Of a stretch of 64,000 nucleotides of DNA, positions 1 through 12,475 are shown in pieces. The position numbers were made by a program, and so were the translations under genes. The notes under the pieces were generated by a model. It made no database searches. It worked only from the letters and a program-made list of their open reading frames with translations, and was not told the origin of the DNA. This DNA comes from Uranotaenia lowii (lineage: Eukaryota > Arthropoda > Insecta > Diptera > Culicidae): positions 132,919,894 to 132,983,893 of the forward strand of contig NC_073691.1 in NCBI RefSeq assembly GCF_029784155.1, in the 5' to 3' direction. Within the stretch, counting starts at the first letter, position 1, and each line of letters starts with the position of its first letter.

Positions 1-1135
1 TCAAAGGTGCGACCAGACAAATTGCGCGTTGTAGTGGCTGACCGGAAAGGTGCAAATGAAATTGTTGCCAGCAAGTTCATTAACCTAGAGTACCATGTTT
101 TTGTTCCGTCTCGAAACGTTGAGATCGAGGGCGTGATAACGGAAATGAGCCTTAAGGCAGAGTACGTTAAATCCAACGGTGTTGGTAAGTTTAAAGGCTT
201 AGATTCGACTTCGGTCGAAATCTTGGATTGCCGTCAACTTAAAACTGCCAACGTTGTGAATGGAGTTAAAAAGTACTCGCCTTCAGCCTCATTTCGTGTT
301 ACCTTCGCAGGTACCGCCCTCCCTCACTACATTTTGATCGACGGAATGTTGAGGCTTCCTGTGCGACTCTTTGTGCCTCGCCCAATGAGTTGCAAAAAGT
401 GCATTAAAATGGGACACACCGAGTCCCATTGTTGTAACAAGGCACGTTGCCCTCGTTGCGCAGAGATTCATGAGGAAGGAGCATGCTCAGCAATAGAACA
501 GAAATGTGTCTATTGCGGGGGCTCACCTCATGACATCTGTGTGCGAGGCATTTAAGAGTCGCTGGGATAAGGAGAGGCGCTCTTTGAAAGAACGATCCAA
601 TCGTTCTTACGCCGCTATTTTAAAGAACGCTTCTCCCCCGACTCAACCTCAGTTAACTAACATTTTCTCAGTGCTACCAGTTGACAACGAAGACACTACT
701 GATGAAGAGAACCCATTCGTATTTGTAGCGAACTCCCGGAAACGTGCCAAAACAGCTTCAAAGTCCTCCAAAGTTCCAAAAAAAATCCCTACTATTAAAC
801 CAATCAGCGCCACTAAAACATCGGTAGCTCCAAGAAAAGAAAAACTTGTTCCTCCTGGATTCCGAACGACTTTTTCACCACCAAACTATACATTATCATC
901 GGGGACTTCAGCCGCAGCGAGCTCTCCAACTGCTAACGCGGTTTTGTCAGAATCAGTGTCCCAGCCTGGACTTTTCAAGTTTTCTGATATTCTTAATGGA
1001 ATTTTCTCGTTCTTAAACGTATCTGAATCCGTAAGGGGCATAATTACTACAATGCTCCCTATAGTAAAGACACTTTTGAAGCAATTGATGCAAACTTGGC
1101 CCCTTCTTTCAGTGTTTATCTCTCTCGATGGCTAA
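1..1135 (+). pseudogene. ORF1 gag-like zinc-knuckle protein, frameshifted
   Basis: ORF1 proteins of this kind bind the element RNA. Frame 1 is open from the window edge to a stop at 553-555. It contains a CCHC knuckle (first Cys at 391, spacing C-x2-C-x4-H-x4-C), a second Cys/His cluster from 448 and a third beginning at 505. The frame is then lost near the G run at 515-521, and an overlapping frame continues from 506 to the stop at 1133-1135. That second part is rich in Ser, Thr, Lys and Pro. The third knuckle only reads sensibly across the frame change, which points to a one-base indel in the G run. The N-terminus lies outside the window, so the start is unknown. Confidence 0.85.
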
Positions 1136-4100
1136 TTTAAGCCGAGAGGTCGGAGATATCACTGTGTTACAGTGGAATTGTCGCAGTCTAATCCCTAAAC
1201 TGGATCCGTTCAAATATCTTCTTCATGAAACTAGTTGCGATATTTTTGCCCTTTCTGAAACATGGCTTTCTTCTCAATCAGATATTCCATTCCACGATTT
1301 TAACATTATTCGTTTAGATCGCAACGATTCATATGGAGGGGTGCTTTTGGGGATCAACAAGCGCTACTCCTTTTATAGAATCCACCTCCCTTTGTCAGGA
1401 GGAATTGAAGCTGTTGCTTGTCATACAACTATAAGAGGTAAGGACTTATGCATTGTGAGTTTGTACTGGCCTCAGAGAGTTACAGTGGATCGAAGTCACC
1501 TAGAGGACCTGTGCTCAGTGCTCCCTGAGCCAAGGTTGATCCTGGTTGATTTCAATTCGCATGGAACTGTCTGGGGAGAACAAATTGACGATAGACGTTC
1601 TAATCTTATTTATGGCATTTGTGACAGTTTCAATTTAACTATTTTGAACACGGGTGAAAAAACACGGGTACCTAAACCTCCTGCAAGACCAAGTGCAATT
1701 GACCTCTCACTCTGCTCAAATTCATTATCATTGGATTGCCAGTGGAAGGTAATCCCTGATCCCAATGGTAGTGACCACTTACCTATCAAAATTACAATCA
1801 CCAATGGGGTCAATTCAAATTCAACAAATATGGCATATGATCTCACAAGACACATCGACTGGAAAAAGTATTCGGACGCAATTATTTCAGCTATCACTTC
1901 CATGGAGGTTTTACCTCCGTTGGAGGAATATAACTTTCTTTCTCGTTTGATTTTTGATTGTGCAGTAGGTGCTCAAACGAAACCCATCCCAGGTTCATCT
2001 GTTCGTCAAAGGCCTCCCAATCCATGGTGGGACAGTCAATGCACCAAACTTTACGTCGACAAATCGAACGCTTTTAAAGTTTTTAGGAAACATGGAACCC
2101 TGGATAACTTCAACACGTATTTTTCTCTTGAACAGCAATTCAAAAACCTGATCAAGGGGAAAAAACGTGCGCATTGGCGTAATTTTGTGGGAGGTTTATC
2201 GCGGGAAACATCCTTAAGCACTTTGTGGAATGTGGCTCGGAGTATGCGTAATCGTTCTTCCACGAACGAAAGTGAAGAACATTCGCATAAATGGATTTTC
2301 AATTTCGCGCGAAAAATCTGTCCAGATTCCACACCGGTGCAAAAAATCATCCGAAGTTTGCCTCCGAATAGATGCGATCTTGATTCCGGTTTTTCGATGG
2401 TAGAATTCTCACTTGCTCTGCTTTCTTGTAACAATTCATCTCCAGGAGTTGATAAAATAAAATTCAACTTGTTGAAAAACCTTCCTGCTGCAGCCAAATT
2501 TCGCTTGTTGAATTTATTTAATCAGTTCTTGGAGCATAACATTGTTCCCGAAGATTGGAGACAAGTGAGAGTTATTGCTATCCAAAAGCCTGGAAAACCT
2601 GCGTCTGATTTTAATTCGTACCGTCCGATAGCGATGTTGTCTTGCATTCGTAAATTGATGGAGAAAATGATTTTGTTCCGATTGGATAAATGGGTGGAAA
2701 CAAATGGCCTCCTTTCAGATACTCAATTTGGGTTTCGAAGGGGCAAAGGGACAAACGATTGTCTTGCTTTACTGTCTTCAGAGATACAATTGGCGTACGC
2801 AAAACGTGAGCAAATGGCTTCAGTGTTTCTAGACATAAAGGGAGCTTTTGATGCAGTCTCAATAGAGGTTTTGTCAGACAAGTTACACTCCCGAGGTCTA
2901 CCGCCTCTATTGAACAACTTCTTATACAGCTTGCTTTGTGAGAAACATTTGAACTTTGCTCACGGAGATCTTGCAATTAGAAGGAACTCTTACATGGGCC
3001 TCCCGCAAGATTCATGTTTAAGTCCACTTTTGTATAACTTCTACGTAAGCGATATCGACAGTTGTCTCTCTGAAGGCTGCACTTTAAGACAACTTGCAGA
3101 TGATGGTGTAGTGTCTGTAACAGGAGCTACAGAGTCTCATTTGCACGGGCCTTTACAAGATACTTTAGACAGATTGTCAACTTGGGCTTTGGGACTTGGG
3201 ATTGAGTTTTCTCCACAGAAAACGGAGATGGTTGTTTTCTCTAAGAAACATAGACCTGCTCAACCTAAGCTTCAACTCCTAGGTAGAACGGTCACTCAAT
3301 CGAGGTGTTTTAAGTATCTTGGGGTTTGGTTTGACACCAAGTGTACCTGGAGAACCCATATTGAGTATCTGAAAGGAAAATGCCAACAAAGAATCAATTT
3401 TCTCCGATCAATCACTGGCACCTGGTGGGGAGCTCACCCAGAAGATCTTTTAAAATTGTATCGAACAACTGTTCTCTCAGTGATGGAATACGGTAGTTTC
3501 TGTTTCCAGGCAGCTGCTAAAACTCACCTCATCAAACTCAAACGTATCCAATACCGTTGTCTCCGTATCGCTTTGGGCTGTATGCCCTCAACACATACCA
3601 TGAGTCTTGAAGTTTTGGCAGGTATACTTCCACTAAAAGATCGATTCAATTTATTATCACTCAGATTCCTCATCAGGTGTGAGATCATGAACCCATTGGT
3701 GATCGTAAATTTCGAAAGGCTACTTGAGCAAAATTTTCAAACCAGATTTATGTCTATATACCATGTCTTCATGTCCATGCAGATAAATCCTTCTTCGTAT
3801 TCTCCAACTCGTGTTTACATCCCAGACTACGGCAACTCTTCTGTCCAGTTTGATTTGTCTATGCAGCAAGAAATTCGTGGGATCCCGGATTCGCATCGTT
3901 CACTTTTGATTCCTAGAATTTTCGATGCTAAATATAGACACGTCGATGCTGATAAAATGTACTTTACTGATGGGTCTCTCATAGAGGAATCAACAGGATT
4001 TGGAGTGTTCAATGATATCTTCAGCGCATCTTATAATCTGCAGTCACCATGCTCTGTATATATTGCAGAGTTAGCAGCAATTTGTTGGGCTTTGGACAGC

Positions 4101-4808
4101 GTCGCTTCACGGCCTGCAGGACACTACTATATCGTCACAGATAGTCTCAGCTCTGTTAAAGCAATCCGCTCAATAAGACCGGGAAAGCACTCTCCATACT
4201 TCTTAGAGAAGATACGAGTCACATTGAGTGCTTTATCAAGACGTTGCTTTGCTATCACCTTTGTTTGGGTCCCCTCACATAGCTCGATAATGGGCAATGA
4301 GAGGGCAGACTCTTTGGCAAAGGTGGGGGCGATAGAAGGCGACACGTATCGCCGTGAAATCGTCTTCAACGAATTTTACTTCTTGGTTCGAAGAAACTCT
4401 CTTGTCAACTGACAGCGCAAATGGGACGAGGATGAGTTGGGTCGGTGGCTCCACTCGATTATCCCAAAGGTAAGCCTTAAACCCTGGTTTAATAGGTTGG
4501 ACCTGAGTCGGAATTTTATTCGTATATTTTCCCGTCTCATGTCCAATCATTATTCCTTAGACGCGGTACTCTATCGTTTTGACATTGCTGGCAGCAATTT
4601 GTGTAGTTGTGGCCAAGGTTACCATGACATCGAGCATATTGTCTGGTCGTGTGAGGTCCATCTTGTCGCCAGAACGAATTTAATAGATTCCCTTCGGGCC
4701 CGAGGAAAACCACCTAACGTTCCAGTGAGGGATGTGCTAGCTGTGCTGGATTTGGACTACATGTTTGAAATCTACCATTTTCTAAAAGCTATTGATCTTC
4801 GTCTATAA
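1128..4808 (+). pseudogene. ORF2 endonuclease-RT-RNase H polyprotein, one in-frame stop
   Basis: This protein would nick target DNA and copy the element RNA. Visible motifs in order are QWN near residue 15, a DFNSHG endonuclease motif near residue 140, SDH at about 215, the RT block DIKGAFDAV at about 568, the RT catalytic LADDG at about 655, RNase H with TDGS at about 947, TDS at about 1004 and SHSS..GNERAD after it, and a C-terminal Cys/His motif C-x-C-x5-H-x3-H-x4-C at 4602-4650. A TGA at 4410-4412 interrupts the frame, but the same frame stays open to TAA at 4806-4808. The context fits a Trp codon changed to stop. The endonuclease motif reads LVDFN where most relatives have LGDFN. The start is the ATG overlapping the ORF1 stop. 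Confidence 0.92.
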
Positions 4809-4966
4809 TTCTATTTTATTTTCATATTTCCCTTTCTATCTTCTTTTTTCTTAAAAAAAAAGTGCTAAGCTAAGAAAACGATTGTAAAAACAAAGAAAAC
4901 GAGTTTGGCTCCTTAAAACCTAATCGTATGAGCCGTTTCAAATAAAGCATTATAAAAAAAAAAAAA

Positions 4967-6260
4967 TTTTATCGGGTATTTTTTGTACCTTCTACTGCTG
5001 AAAGCACGTGGTACCGGTACGAGATATTGGGATGCAAAATATGCCTATATTTTGAATTGAAAAATACAACTAGCCTGTTAGGAATATATTGACTTGAATT
5101 GTAGTGGCTTTCGAAGTGCTTTTTACCGTCTCTGGGGGGCTTCGAGGGTCTACAAAAACATACAGTGAACAATAAATTGATTTTTAAGCGGAACAACTAT
5201 TTTTACTGAGTGTTGAAAAACTTATGTACCGATTTTCATAAATTCCAGCTTTCCCCAGCTTCAGCCATTTTCATATATTTGGGAATTTTCATAGAGAAAG
5301 ATAAATTAATTAGATTCAGAGTTATAATTCCAAGGCTGCGATTTTAACGCTTCCATAGCCTTCGAGGAATTCAAACGGAGGTTTAGAAAATTGATAAAGA
5401 AATTAAATCCAAGGTTTTGAGTTTAATACAATTCAATTTCATTGGCCAATTTCTAACTTTTGAGCCATTTTTGGTCATCAATGTGACTTGACAGCATTGA
5501 ACACTTTTCGAAATAATTAATGGGATGATTGTGTCCAACAATGGAAACATTGAAATATAACTCAAATTAAATCTATTTCTTAAAATTATTATGGTATCTT
5601 CGGTTCAGAGATAGTTTGTTTTCGATAACTTCAAAAAAACTATAAGTAAAACTTTCACATTTAAAAACAAGTACTCATAAAGCAGTGTGATTTAAAAAAG
5701 CACACATACTATTGAAAACATGCAAAGTGAGTTTTAAACATGGTTCAACAATATTCTAAAGTCTTTTTTGAAAATTTCTTAGTAAATAAAACTTGAATAT
5801 ACCATTGTACAGGGAGATCAGCCAGTTTGAAAAGTGAGATGATCTCCAAAAAAAAAAGATTTTTATCAAATGGGGGATGAGAAAGTTTAACAAACAGTTT
5901 CATCAGCTGAAGATAAAAAAAAATCAGGTAAAAGCTATTCAAGCTTCCTTTGAAATGGTGGTTGGAAAAAATGTTTGTTATGATAGGGTGAACAAGCATT
6001 CAAGGGAAATAATTTTGAGTTACTTTGAACACAAACCTCATAACTATACTCAAAATTATGAACACGAGAAAAACAATAAATAATCTCATTCTAAACTTAA
6101 AAAAGACTAACAAAATTTACAAAGCTAACATGGCCTTAAATTGGCAAAATTTCTTATATCTAATGATGAATACAAAGCTTCCCAAATTTTGAGAAATCCA
6201 ACGACCAATTTTGATTTTTATTTTATGCAAACCCGAGCAAGGCCGGGTAAAATCAGCTAG
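4967..6260 (+). mobile_element. Helitron copy 1 (3' part)
   Basis: The sequence is homologous to 6641-7696 with scattered substitutions and a roughly 95-bp extra segment near 5155-5250. It ends like a Helitron: a short hairpin (ACCCG at 6231-6235 pairing with CGGGT at 6244-6248), eight bases, then CTAG at 6257-6260 followed by T. No Rep/helicase coding is visible, so it is non-autonomous. Its 5' part is not in the window, presumably upstream of the I element inserted in it. Confidence 0.82.
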
Positions 6261-6261
6261 T

Positions 6262-7696
6262 TCTATATATAAAAAGTAATTTCCGTTTGTTTGTTCGTTT
6301 GTATGTTTGTCTTCAATAGGCTCAGCCGCCTTAAGAGCTAGAGAGCTGAAATTTGGCATGGGTGCTCATTAGGACCAGGAATGATGAAAAATGTTTTTAG
6401 ATTTTCGGATGACCCCTTTTGAAGGGGGTCGTCCAAACAACAACGGTTTTATTCCCACGAACCAAAAGTCATGGCACCCATTTTGCGAACCGATTTTCGT
6501 TTCCGTTCGTTTCGTTGGCGGGATTATTTTCACCATCACCATGGGCCGGGTATTAGAAACAACGACCATCCAGAGCTCACATGTACTACTGGATAGCAAA
6601 GCTTGTTGAGCATTAAAAATTTGGAAGTGATAATTTAGGCGGGTGTTTTTGTACTTTTTGCTGTTCAAAGCACGTGCTACAGGTACGAGATATTTGAATA
6701 CAATTATAAGCCTACATTTTGATTGAAAAATACTACTAGCCTGTTAGGAATATATTGACTAGAATAGTAGTGGCTTTCAAAGTGCTCTTTACCGCCGCTT
6801 GGGGGCTTTGAGGGTCAACCATTTTTATATTTTTGGAATTCTTCATAGAGAAAGCAAATATTTTTAGATTCAGATTTATAAGCTCAAGGCTGCGATTTTA
6901 ACGCTTCAATTGGGATTTTAATAGGGGATTAGAAAATTGATTAGATAATAAAATTTGAGGTTTTGAGCTTTATACAATTCGATTTCACTGACCAATTTCT
7001 AACTTTTGAGTTATCATTGATGACTAATGTGGTCGATTCTACCATCCATTAACGGGATGTTTATGCCCATGAAAAAAAAACAGAACTAAAAAAAAACCTT
7101 TTTCATAATATAAAAATGGTGTTTTCGAGATAATTTGTTTTCGATAACTTCAAAAAGCTATTAGTAGAACTTTCAACATTTAAGGTAAACTAATAATAAA
7201 ACAATGCGAAATTGAAAAGCGAAAAAATTCACACATGCAATTGAAAACATGCAAAGTAAGTTTTCAACATGCTTCAACAAAGTTCGGAAGTTTTTTAAAA
7301 AATTTCTAAGTAAATAAAACTTAAATATACCATTTTACAGGGAGATCATCCATATTAAAAAGTGGGATAATATTCAACAGATATTTTCATTAGATAGGGG
7401 ATGGAAAAGATAAAAAAAAGCAGTTAATCTTTTGAAGATATAACTATTAGGCCAAATCTTTTCAATCTTCCTAAGAAATGATGGTTGTAATAAATGTTTT
7501 TCATGAAAAGAAGAATTAGCATACCAGGATTTTTTTTGAATTTCCATTAATTTAAATCTTTCATCTATAAATTTTTCGATAATACGAAATTTCGTATAAT
7601 GATGAATATAAAACTTCCAAAATTTCGAAAAGTCAAACGATTCATTTTGATTTATATTTTTTGTGAACCCGAGCAAGGCCGGGTAAAATCAGCTAG
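6262..7696 (+). mobile_element. Helitron copy 2, complete and non-autonomous
   Basis: It starts with TC at 6262 directly after the CTAG-T of copy 1, followed by a TATATATAAAAAG head and a TTTGTTTGTTCG-type stretch common at insect Helitron 5' ends. It ends with the hairpin at 7667-7684 (ACCCG/CGGGT) and CTAG at 7693-7696. There are no terminal inverted repeats and no credible ORF. About 1.05 kb of it is shared with copy 1. Confidence 0.82.
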
Positions 7697-7697
7697 T

Positions 7698-9224
7698 ATA
7701 CATATAAAAAGCAATTTCTGTGGGTTTGTTTGTTTGTTTGTCCTCTCAAGACTCAGCCGTTTCAAGAGCTAGAGAGCTGAAGTTTGGCGTGGATGCTCAT
7801 ACAAGACGTCCATACAAGACAAATATTGTTTTCGCGATATTGACGTTTTTTTCCGTCGGATTGTGATGAAAATTTGCGTATGACGGTTTTAAGAGAAGGA
7901 AAATTGATTTCTGGTATTCAATTCTGGGTCCGGGGTCGGCAAAAGGGATCGTCCATATCAACTGTTTAATATTTTTGCAAAATTAGCGTTATTATACATC
8001 GGATCCAGGTGAAAATTTGCACATAGGAGATTTGAGTGACGAGCAATAAATTCCAGGTTTTAAATGCGAAGTCAGGGGTCACTCAAAGGGGTCGTCCATA
8101 TTAACTATTCGCTGTTTTTGCGATATTGACGTTATTATGCATCGGATTCAGATGAAAATTGGTACACGTGTATTTTGAGGGACGGGAAATCGAGTTCAGG
8201 TAACGAGTTTAGTAAAAGCGGCCGGCAAAAGGGGTCGTCCATATTATTTTTCAATATTTTTGTGATATTGACGTTATTATACATCAGAATTTGATGAAAA
8301 TTTGCATTTAGCTGTTATTAAGGACAAATAATTGATTCCAATTATCCAAATCTTGGTCAGGGGTCGGCCAAAGGGGTCGTTCATAATAATAGTTCACTGT
8401 TTTAGCGATATTCACGTTATTATGCATTGAATTGAGATAAAAATTGAGAAACGGGAGTTTTATGGGATGAGGAATTGATTTCAAACATCCAATTTCGAGG
8501 TAGGGGTCGGAAAAAGGGCTCGTCCATATTACCTGTTCACTGTTTTTACGATATTGACGTTATTATACATTGTTTTATGATGAAAATTGGCACACGAAAG
8601 TTTTCAGGTTCAAAAAATTCCATTCCGATTCCAGGTATAAAAATTGGTGTAAGGGGTTGTTTTAGCGGTAATGACGTTATTATAAATTGGATAAAGATGA
8701 AAATTTACACACGGAAATTTTCAGGGACGGATCATCGATTTTATGTATCAAATTTGATGTAAAGGGTCTGCAAAAGGGGTCGTCCATATTAACTTGGGCT
8801 TTTAAGATACGGGAGATTATATTGATGTAAAAATTAGTGTACGGGGGTTTTCTGAGGTAAGACGAATCGATCATGTTCATGGATAGGATCGATGAGGAAA
8901 ATTTTTGGTAAGTTATTTATTGAGAATTTTGGGTATTCAATTTCATATAATCATGCAACGAGAAAGCGTCATTCTCATGAACCAGCAACAGTTTTGAACG
9001 AGATTTGTGGTTATTATACGGGTAAAAGCACGAATTGAAGAGCGGGTTTTGGAAAGAAACAGGTTAATGAGGGTGGTTTTCCAAATTTTCAATAAGAATA
9101 CTATCACTGAAAAGGTATTTTTTATTCAGTGTAGAGAATATTTTACTATGTATGAAAAACATTATCTAATTTTATCACATTTTTACAATTGCTTGCGAAA
9201 CGAAGTTCGAACGGGATCTGCTAG
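7698..9224 (+). mobile_element. Helitron copy 3, with internal minisatellite
   Basis: The first about 110 bp repeat the copy 2 head (a TATAAAAAG start and the block CTCAGCCG..AGAGAGCTGAA), again directly after a CTAG-T. Most of the interior is a roughly 140-bp tandem repeat unrelated to copy 2. It ends with a degenerate hairpin-like stretch and CTAG at 9221-9224, followed by T and another TATATAAAG-like sequence. Confidence 0.65.
7810..8885. repeat. About 140-bp tandem repeat inside Helitron copy 3
   Basis: About seven degenerate units each contain a GGGGTCGTCCATATTA-like block followed by a GATATTGACGTTATTATAC-like block and GATGAAAATT. The GTCGTCCAT block appears near 7950, 8091, 8233, 8372, 8520 and 8778, with one decayed unit near 8650. 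The same GGGGTCGTCCA motif occurs once in copy 2 at about 6424. Confidence 0.85.
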
Positions 9225-9600
9225 TTACATATATAAAGAAACCCCAAAAATATAGAAATTGTTTAACATACAAGGATTCACAATAGCTACAAAGCGAAGC
9301 ATAATCAAATCATCTGAAGAAGGTTTTCAAAACAGAAAAAAAAATTTGCTGTCAACATTTCAAGTATGGTCTGACAAACTTTCTAGCAAAAACTGTTTAC
9401 AGGCTGCATACTTTATTCTGGATTACTTCACGGCTTTTATAAGAACCCTGACCTACGCAAAAGTGTGCACTCAACGCATAAAACTATTTATCTGCCCCCC
9501 GCTTGTGGCAGAACTTACTACAATAAATGAGCACATTTTTATTCTTCTTACAACATATTAGTCAAGCCGTCCTCGTCACCAGCATCACAGCATCGTAGCG
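9225..9600. other. Unrecognised AT-rich stretch
   Basis: It begins with TTACATATATAAAG, which resembles a Helitron head and might be a remnant of a fourth unit. Short ORFs are open at 9259-9561, but they show no recognisable domain. Nothing else is supported. Confidence 0.3.
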
Positions 9601-10640
9601 TATGGAAAAATACGCCTCGGTTCATATCGTAAAGCGGCCTGACCTCTTTTCTGGGTTCCGTTTACAACTCAAGCTCATAACAATTCCCGTTTTCAGTCCT
9701 CTTCAGCAGTTCCACCGAACCCAAACCATCCAGCAGACCTCCTCACCACCCCCCTCCCCTGGGTTGATCACTTCGGCCAAGCGACAGGGATCCTCTAGCC
9801 AATTCCCGACTTTTTTTTCTCCTGATTCCATCGCGCGCGCGTTCGTAAGTACAGTAGTAGCAAAAATATACCCGCTTTTTCGCACACCGACCGAGCGCAC
9901 CCAGATGTGAGTTGTTTTGTTGCAATCCACGTCGTCGTCGCGTTGAACGCGATCTTTGGGAGTGGAGTATTTTTTTTTTCGCGATATTGTTTGTGCACAA
10001 TCATCATCGCATCATCATCGCCGTCACCGTCATCTCTGGCGTTTTTTTTTGCAACCATACACACAAACATTTACCACACACTGAAGGTTCGGTTCAAAAT
10101 CACAGTTGAGCAGGGATCGTACGAATTGATGATCACATGAAAACATAACAGAGAGCTGGAGAAATAAAGAGAGCTAGAGCTCGTGATCAAAACCGAAACG
10201 TGGGTAGCTACGTGATCGCGTCAAGAAAATTTGAATTTTTCAACCGTTGGCATGGAGCCCCCAAAAAGTGACGCCAATCGGGCTTCGCTTGGGTTTTAAA
10301 TTCGCGGAGCATTGGAGCCGCGTCCTTATTTTTATTTCTTCGTTGTTTGCTTTTCTATCGTTCGCTTCTTCAGGTTCGTCGTGTTCTCCGCACACGCCGG
10401 GATGCATGCCGTTCACTGTGAAGTTGTTGACGATCGGGTTTGGGTTGCCCTCGATTTCTTCTCATTGTTTTTATTGTTTTGCTTATGCTGTCGTGTAATA
10501 CACCCTCCTCCTGCAAAATCACTTGGTTGGTTGATAAAAATAAAATTAGGTGCAGTCCATGTTCTGGGCTATTTGGAATAATGATGGTGATTTTCACTAC
10601 CATCATCATGTTTATTTAGGCCTAGCTGGTCCGATGTGCT
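9601..10640. other. Complex, probably single-copy DNA; possible host 5' exon or regulatory region
   Basis: Base composition is more balanced than in the surroundings, with CATCATCATCGCCGTCACCG-type stretches and no similarity to other parts of the window. A good 5' splice-site consensus (GTGAGT) lies at 9907-9912. ORFs at 9602-9910 and 10247-10498 overlap each other in several frames and have no recognisable domain. A non-coding first exon or promoter of a host gene is possible but not demonstrated. Confidence 0.25.
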
Positions 10641-10984
10641 ATGCTGCACCAAAAATTGTTCAATAAAGATTTATCCGAGAAACAATGAGTGTCAATATGC
10701 CACTATTGGAATTTTAGCGGCTTGTGACTTTATTCGGGTTCATCCAATTAAAAAAAATCTTCTGGGACCCCCAATGAATTAATGAAATCTTTAATTTTGC
10801 ATCATTTTTTTTAAGGAGACTCCTTGCAAGCAAGCAGAAATAAAAAAAACCCTAATCAGACCTAGAGTGTCAATTTGACACTCCTCGCTTTAAAATGCCA
10901 TGTCTCTCTCATTTTCCAACCGATTTGAATAAAATTAATATTGTTTGAAACCGTGTAATGTGGATTCTACTATTCACCGTTACC
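10641..10984. other. No gene seen
   Basis: AT-rich DNA. The only structure I see is the self-complementary pair GTGTCAA..TTGACAC at about 10868-10882. Confidence 0.3.
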
Positions 10985-11056
10985 GCAGCCCGTTGCGTAA
11001 AGGATAGCCTTCAAATCTTCTAAGCCAGCGGCCATGAGATCGAATCCTGGCCACGG
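10985..11056 (+). repeat. tRNA-Arg(TCT)-like sequence (SINE head or tRNA pseudogene)
   Basis: The order matches a tRNA: an acceptor-like CCCG, an A-box-like GCGTAAAGGATAGC, an anticodon arm whose loop reads CTTCTAA (anticodon TCT), and a B-box-like GATCGAATCC. Stem pairing is imperfect, so it is probably not a functional tRNA. tRNA-Arg-derived SINEs are known from culicine mosquitoes. The downstream 150 bp could be a SINE body, but I see no second copy in the window. Confidence 0.5.
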
Positions 11057-11552
11057 CATACATAGTATACTTTCTGTAGGTTGGTGGTTTTAGCATTTGT
11101 AAGATGTTAGCCATCATATCCTCGAAAGATGTACGTTTAGAGTTAAGAAACAGGAATCTCTTCGAGGAAACATCAAGTTTCATTGAGATTCTATACGGAG
11201 ATATATATGGCGAAGCGAGAAAAACTCGTTTGAAAAAAATACAACCTACTTTAAATCGCTAATTCAAAATCACTTGAAATTTTTGTTTTTATGAAATACA
11301 AACGATTTTTAGAAGCATCCCTTAATATGTTAGAATGGAGGAATATCAATTTTTATGAAAAAATCAACGCGCTATCGTAGATAGAACATAGCTCACGTAA
11401 AATTATGTTTAACCTGTTTATACACCCTTTGCTATTTTCTTATTTTTAGCTTTAGTTATAAGCTCGCATTCATTTGCTATTATGTTTTTATGTTGAATAA
11501 AGAGTCAAATTGATTATTTTGAGCCATAGCAACCGTTCTCAAAATTCTCTGT
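11057..11552. other. No gene seen; weak RTE-like stretch near the end
   Basis: AT-rich and unrecognised. Bases 11525-11552 resemble the minus-strand 3' part of the RTE element seen elsewhere (CAACCGTTCTC is shared). This may be the outer flank of the nested block that follows, but the match is short and imperfect. Confidence 0.25.
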
Positions 11553-12267
11553 CATTCTGTTAAAATCTCTTACAGTTTTTGTGGAAATAATTTTATATTA
11601 AAAGAAGTCAAAATAGCCGATTTCCGAAACCGGCGGGCTAAATGCGCATATTTATATTTTAAGCTATATTTCATTTACACTTGCAATATTTTGAAACTAT
11701 TTAGTTGAAAATGGTGGAAACGGATGTTAAGCATACGTCAAGGCTGAAATTTTGGGGAATTTTTTTACATCACTAGTTCTTTTGCATGAAACATAGTTAA
11801 GTATGCCATATGGCCATGTTTCATGGTAATATTTTGTTCATATTGTATTTCTATCAGATCAGTATGAAGTTCTTCTATTTTCGCTGTAAGATCGTGATTT
11901 GAGCGTAGATTTAATGTTTAAATGAAAGAAAGTAAAGAATTTATAAGAACAATCTATTTTTCTTGATATAGGCATTTAACCTGCCTTGACATGGGCATTC
12001 AGAACCTGTCTGTTATTCCACTATCTTATCATTTACAACTTTGCCAAAAGCTTCAATTTGTTGAATTTCCGATTTCCAGATGAATGAGAAAGAAAAACAA
12101 TTCTAATTTTTGTTCACAGAATCTGTACGCACAATAATTAAAGTTTAATATATTATAACAAAACTGACAAAAATCTTGTTTGAATTTTTAAATTTTTTCA
12201 TTTCATTTTTTCAATTAACATTTTAATTTTTTCATGCCATGTGTTAAAAGCGTATTACCCTCAAACT

Positions 12268-12475
12268 TGTGCACACTTGGGCTTCGTGCTGTACTGGCTG
12301 AACGGGAGGCACGCGTCCACTCTCGCCGACGATCGTTAGTAGACTGGCTGCCGCACACGACACGACAGCTCGGCCGTCATGTATGTGCGTGTGGTGAGGA
12401 TCATGGAGGGAGAATAACGACTCGGAAGGCCTATCGGTCGAGAGAGTGTGGCGAATCGCAATTATCGGCTACACA
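12268..12475. repeat. 5' LTR (208 bp)
   Basis: It starts TGTGCACACTTGGG and ends ATCGGCTACACA. It reads as identical base for base to 17765-17972. It is GC-rich compared with the AT-rich interior. Confidence 0.9.

Larger units (their letters stand above)
1..4966 (+). mobile_element. I-clade non-LTR retrotransposon, 5' end outside window
   Basis: The element encodes a gag-like ORF1 followed by a long ORF2 with apurinic-type endonuclease, reverse transcriptase and RNase H. That order with RNase H is typical of the I clade. The two ORFs overlap by 8 bases (ATG at 1128, ORF1 stop at 1133-1135), as is usual for such elements. After the ORF2 stop (4806-4808) comes a 3' UTR of about 150 bp, an AATAAA at 4941-4946 and a poly(A) run at 4954-4966. 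The DNA directly downstream matches the inside of the neighbouring Helitron, so the element appears inserted in a Helitron copy. Only one frameshift and one in-frame stop are seen, which suggests a fairly recent insertion. Confidence 0.93.

Noticed and set aside
2051..2976. Minus-strand ORFs within the I-element ORF2
   Set aside because: Shadows of a well-supported coding region.
9602..10609. Several overlapping ORFs of 65-102 residues
   Set aside because: Overlap in all frames, low-complexity content and no recognisable family; treated as possible regulatory or untranslated DNA.
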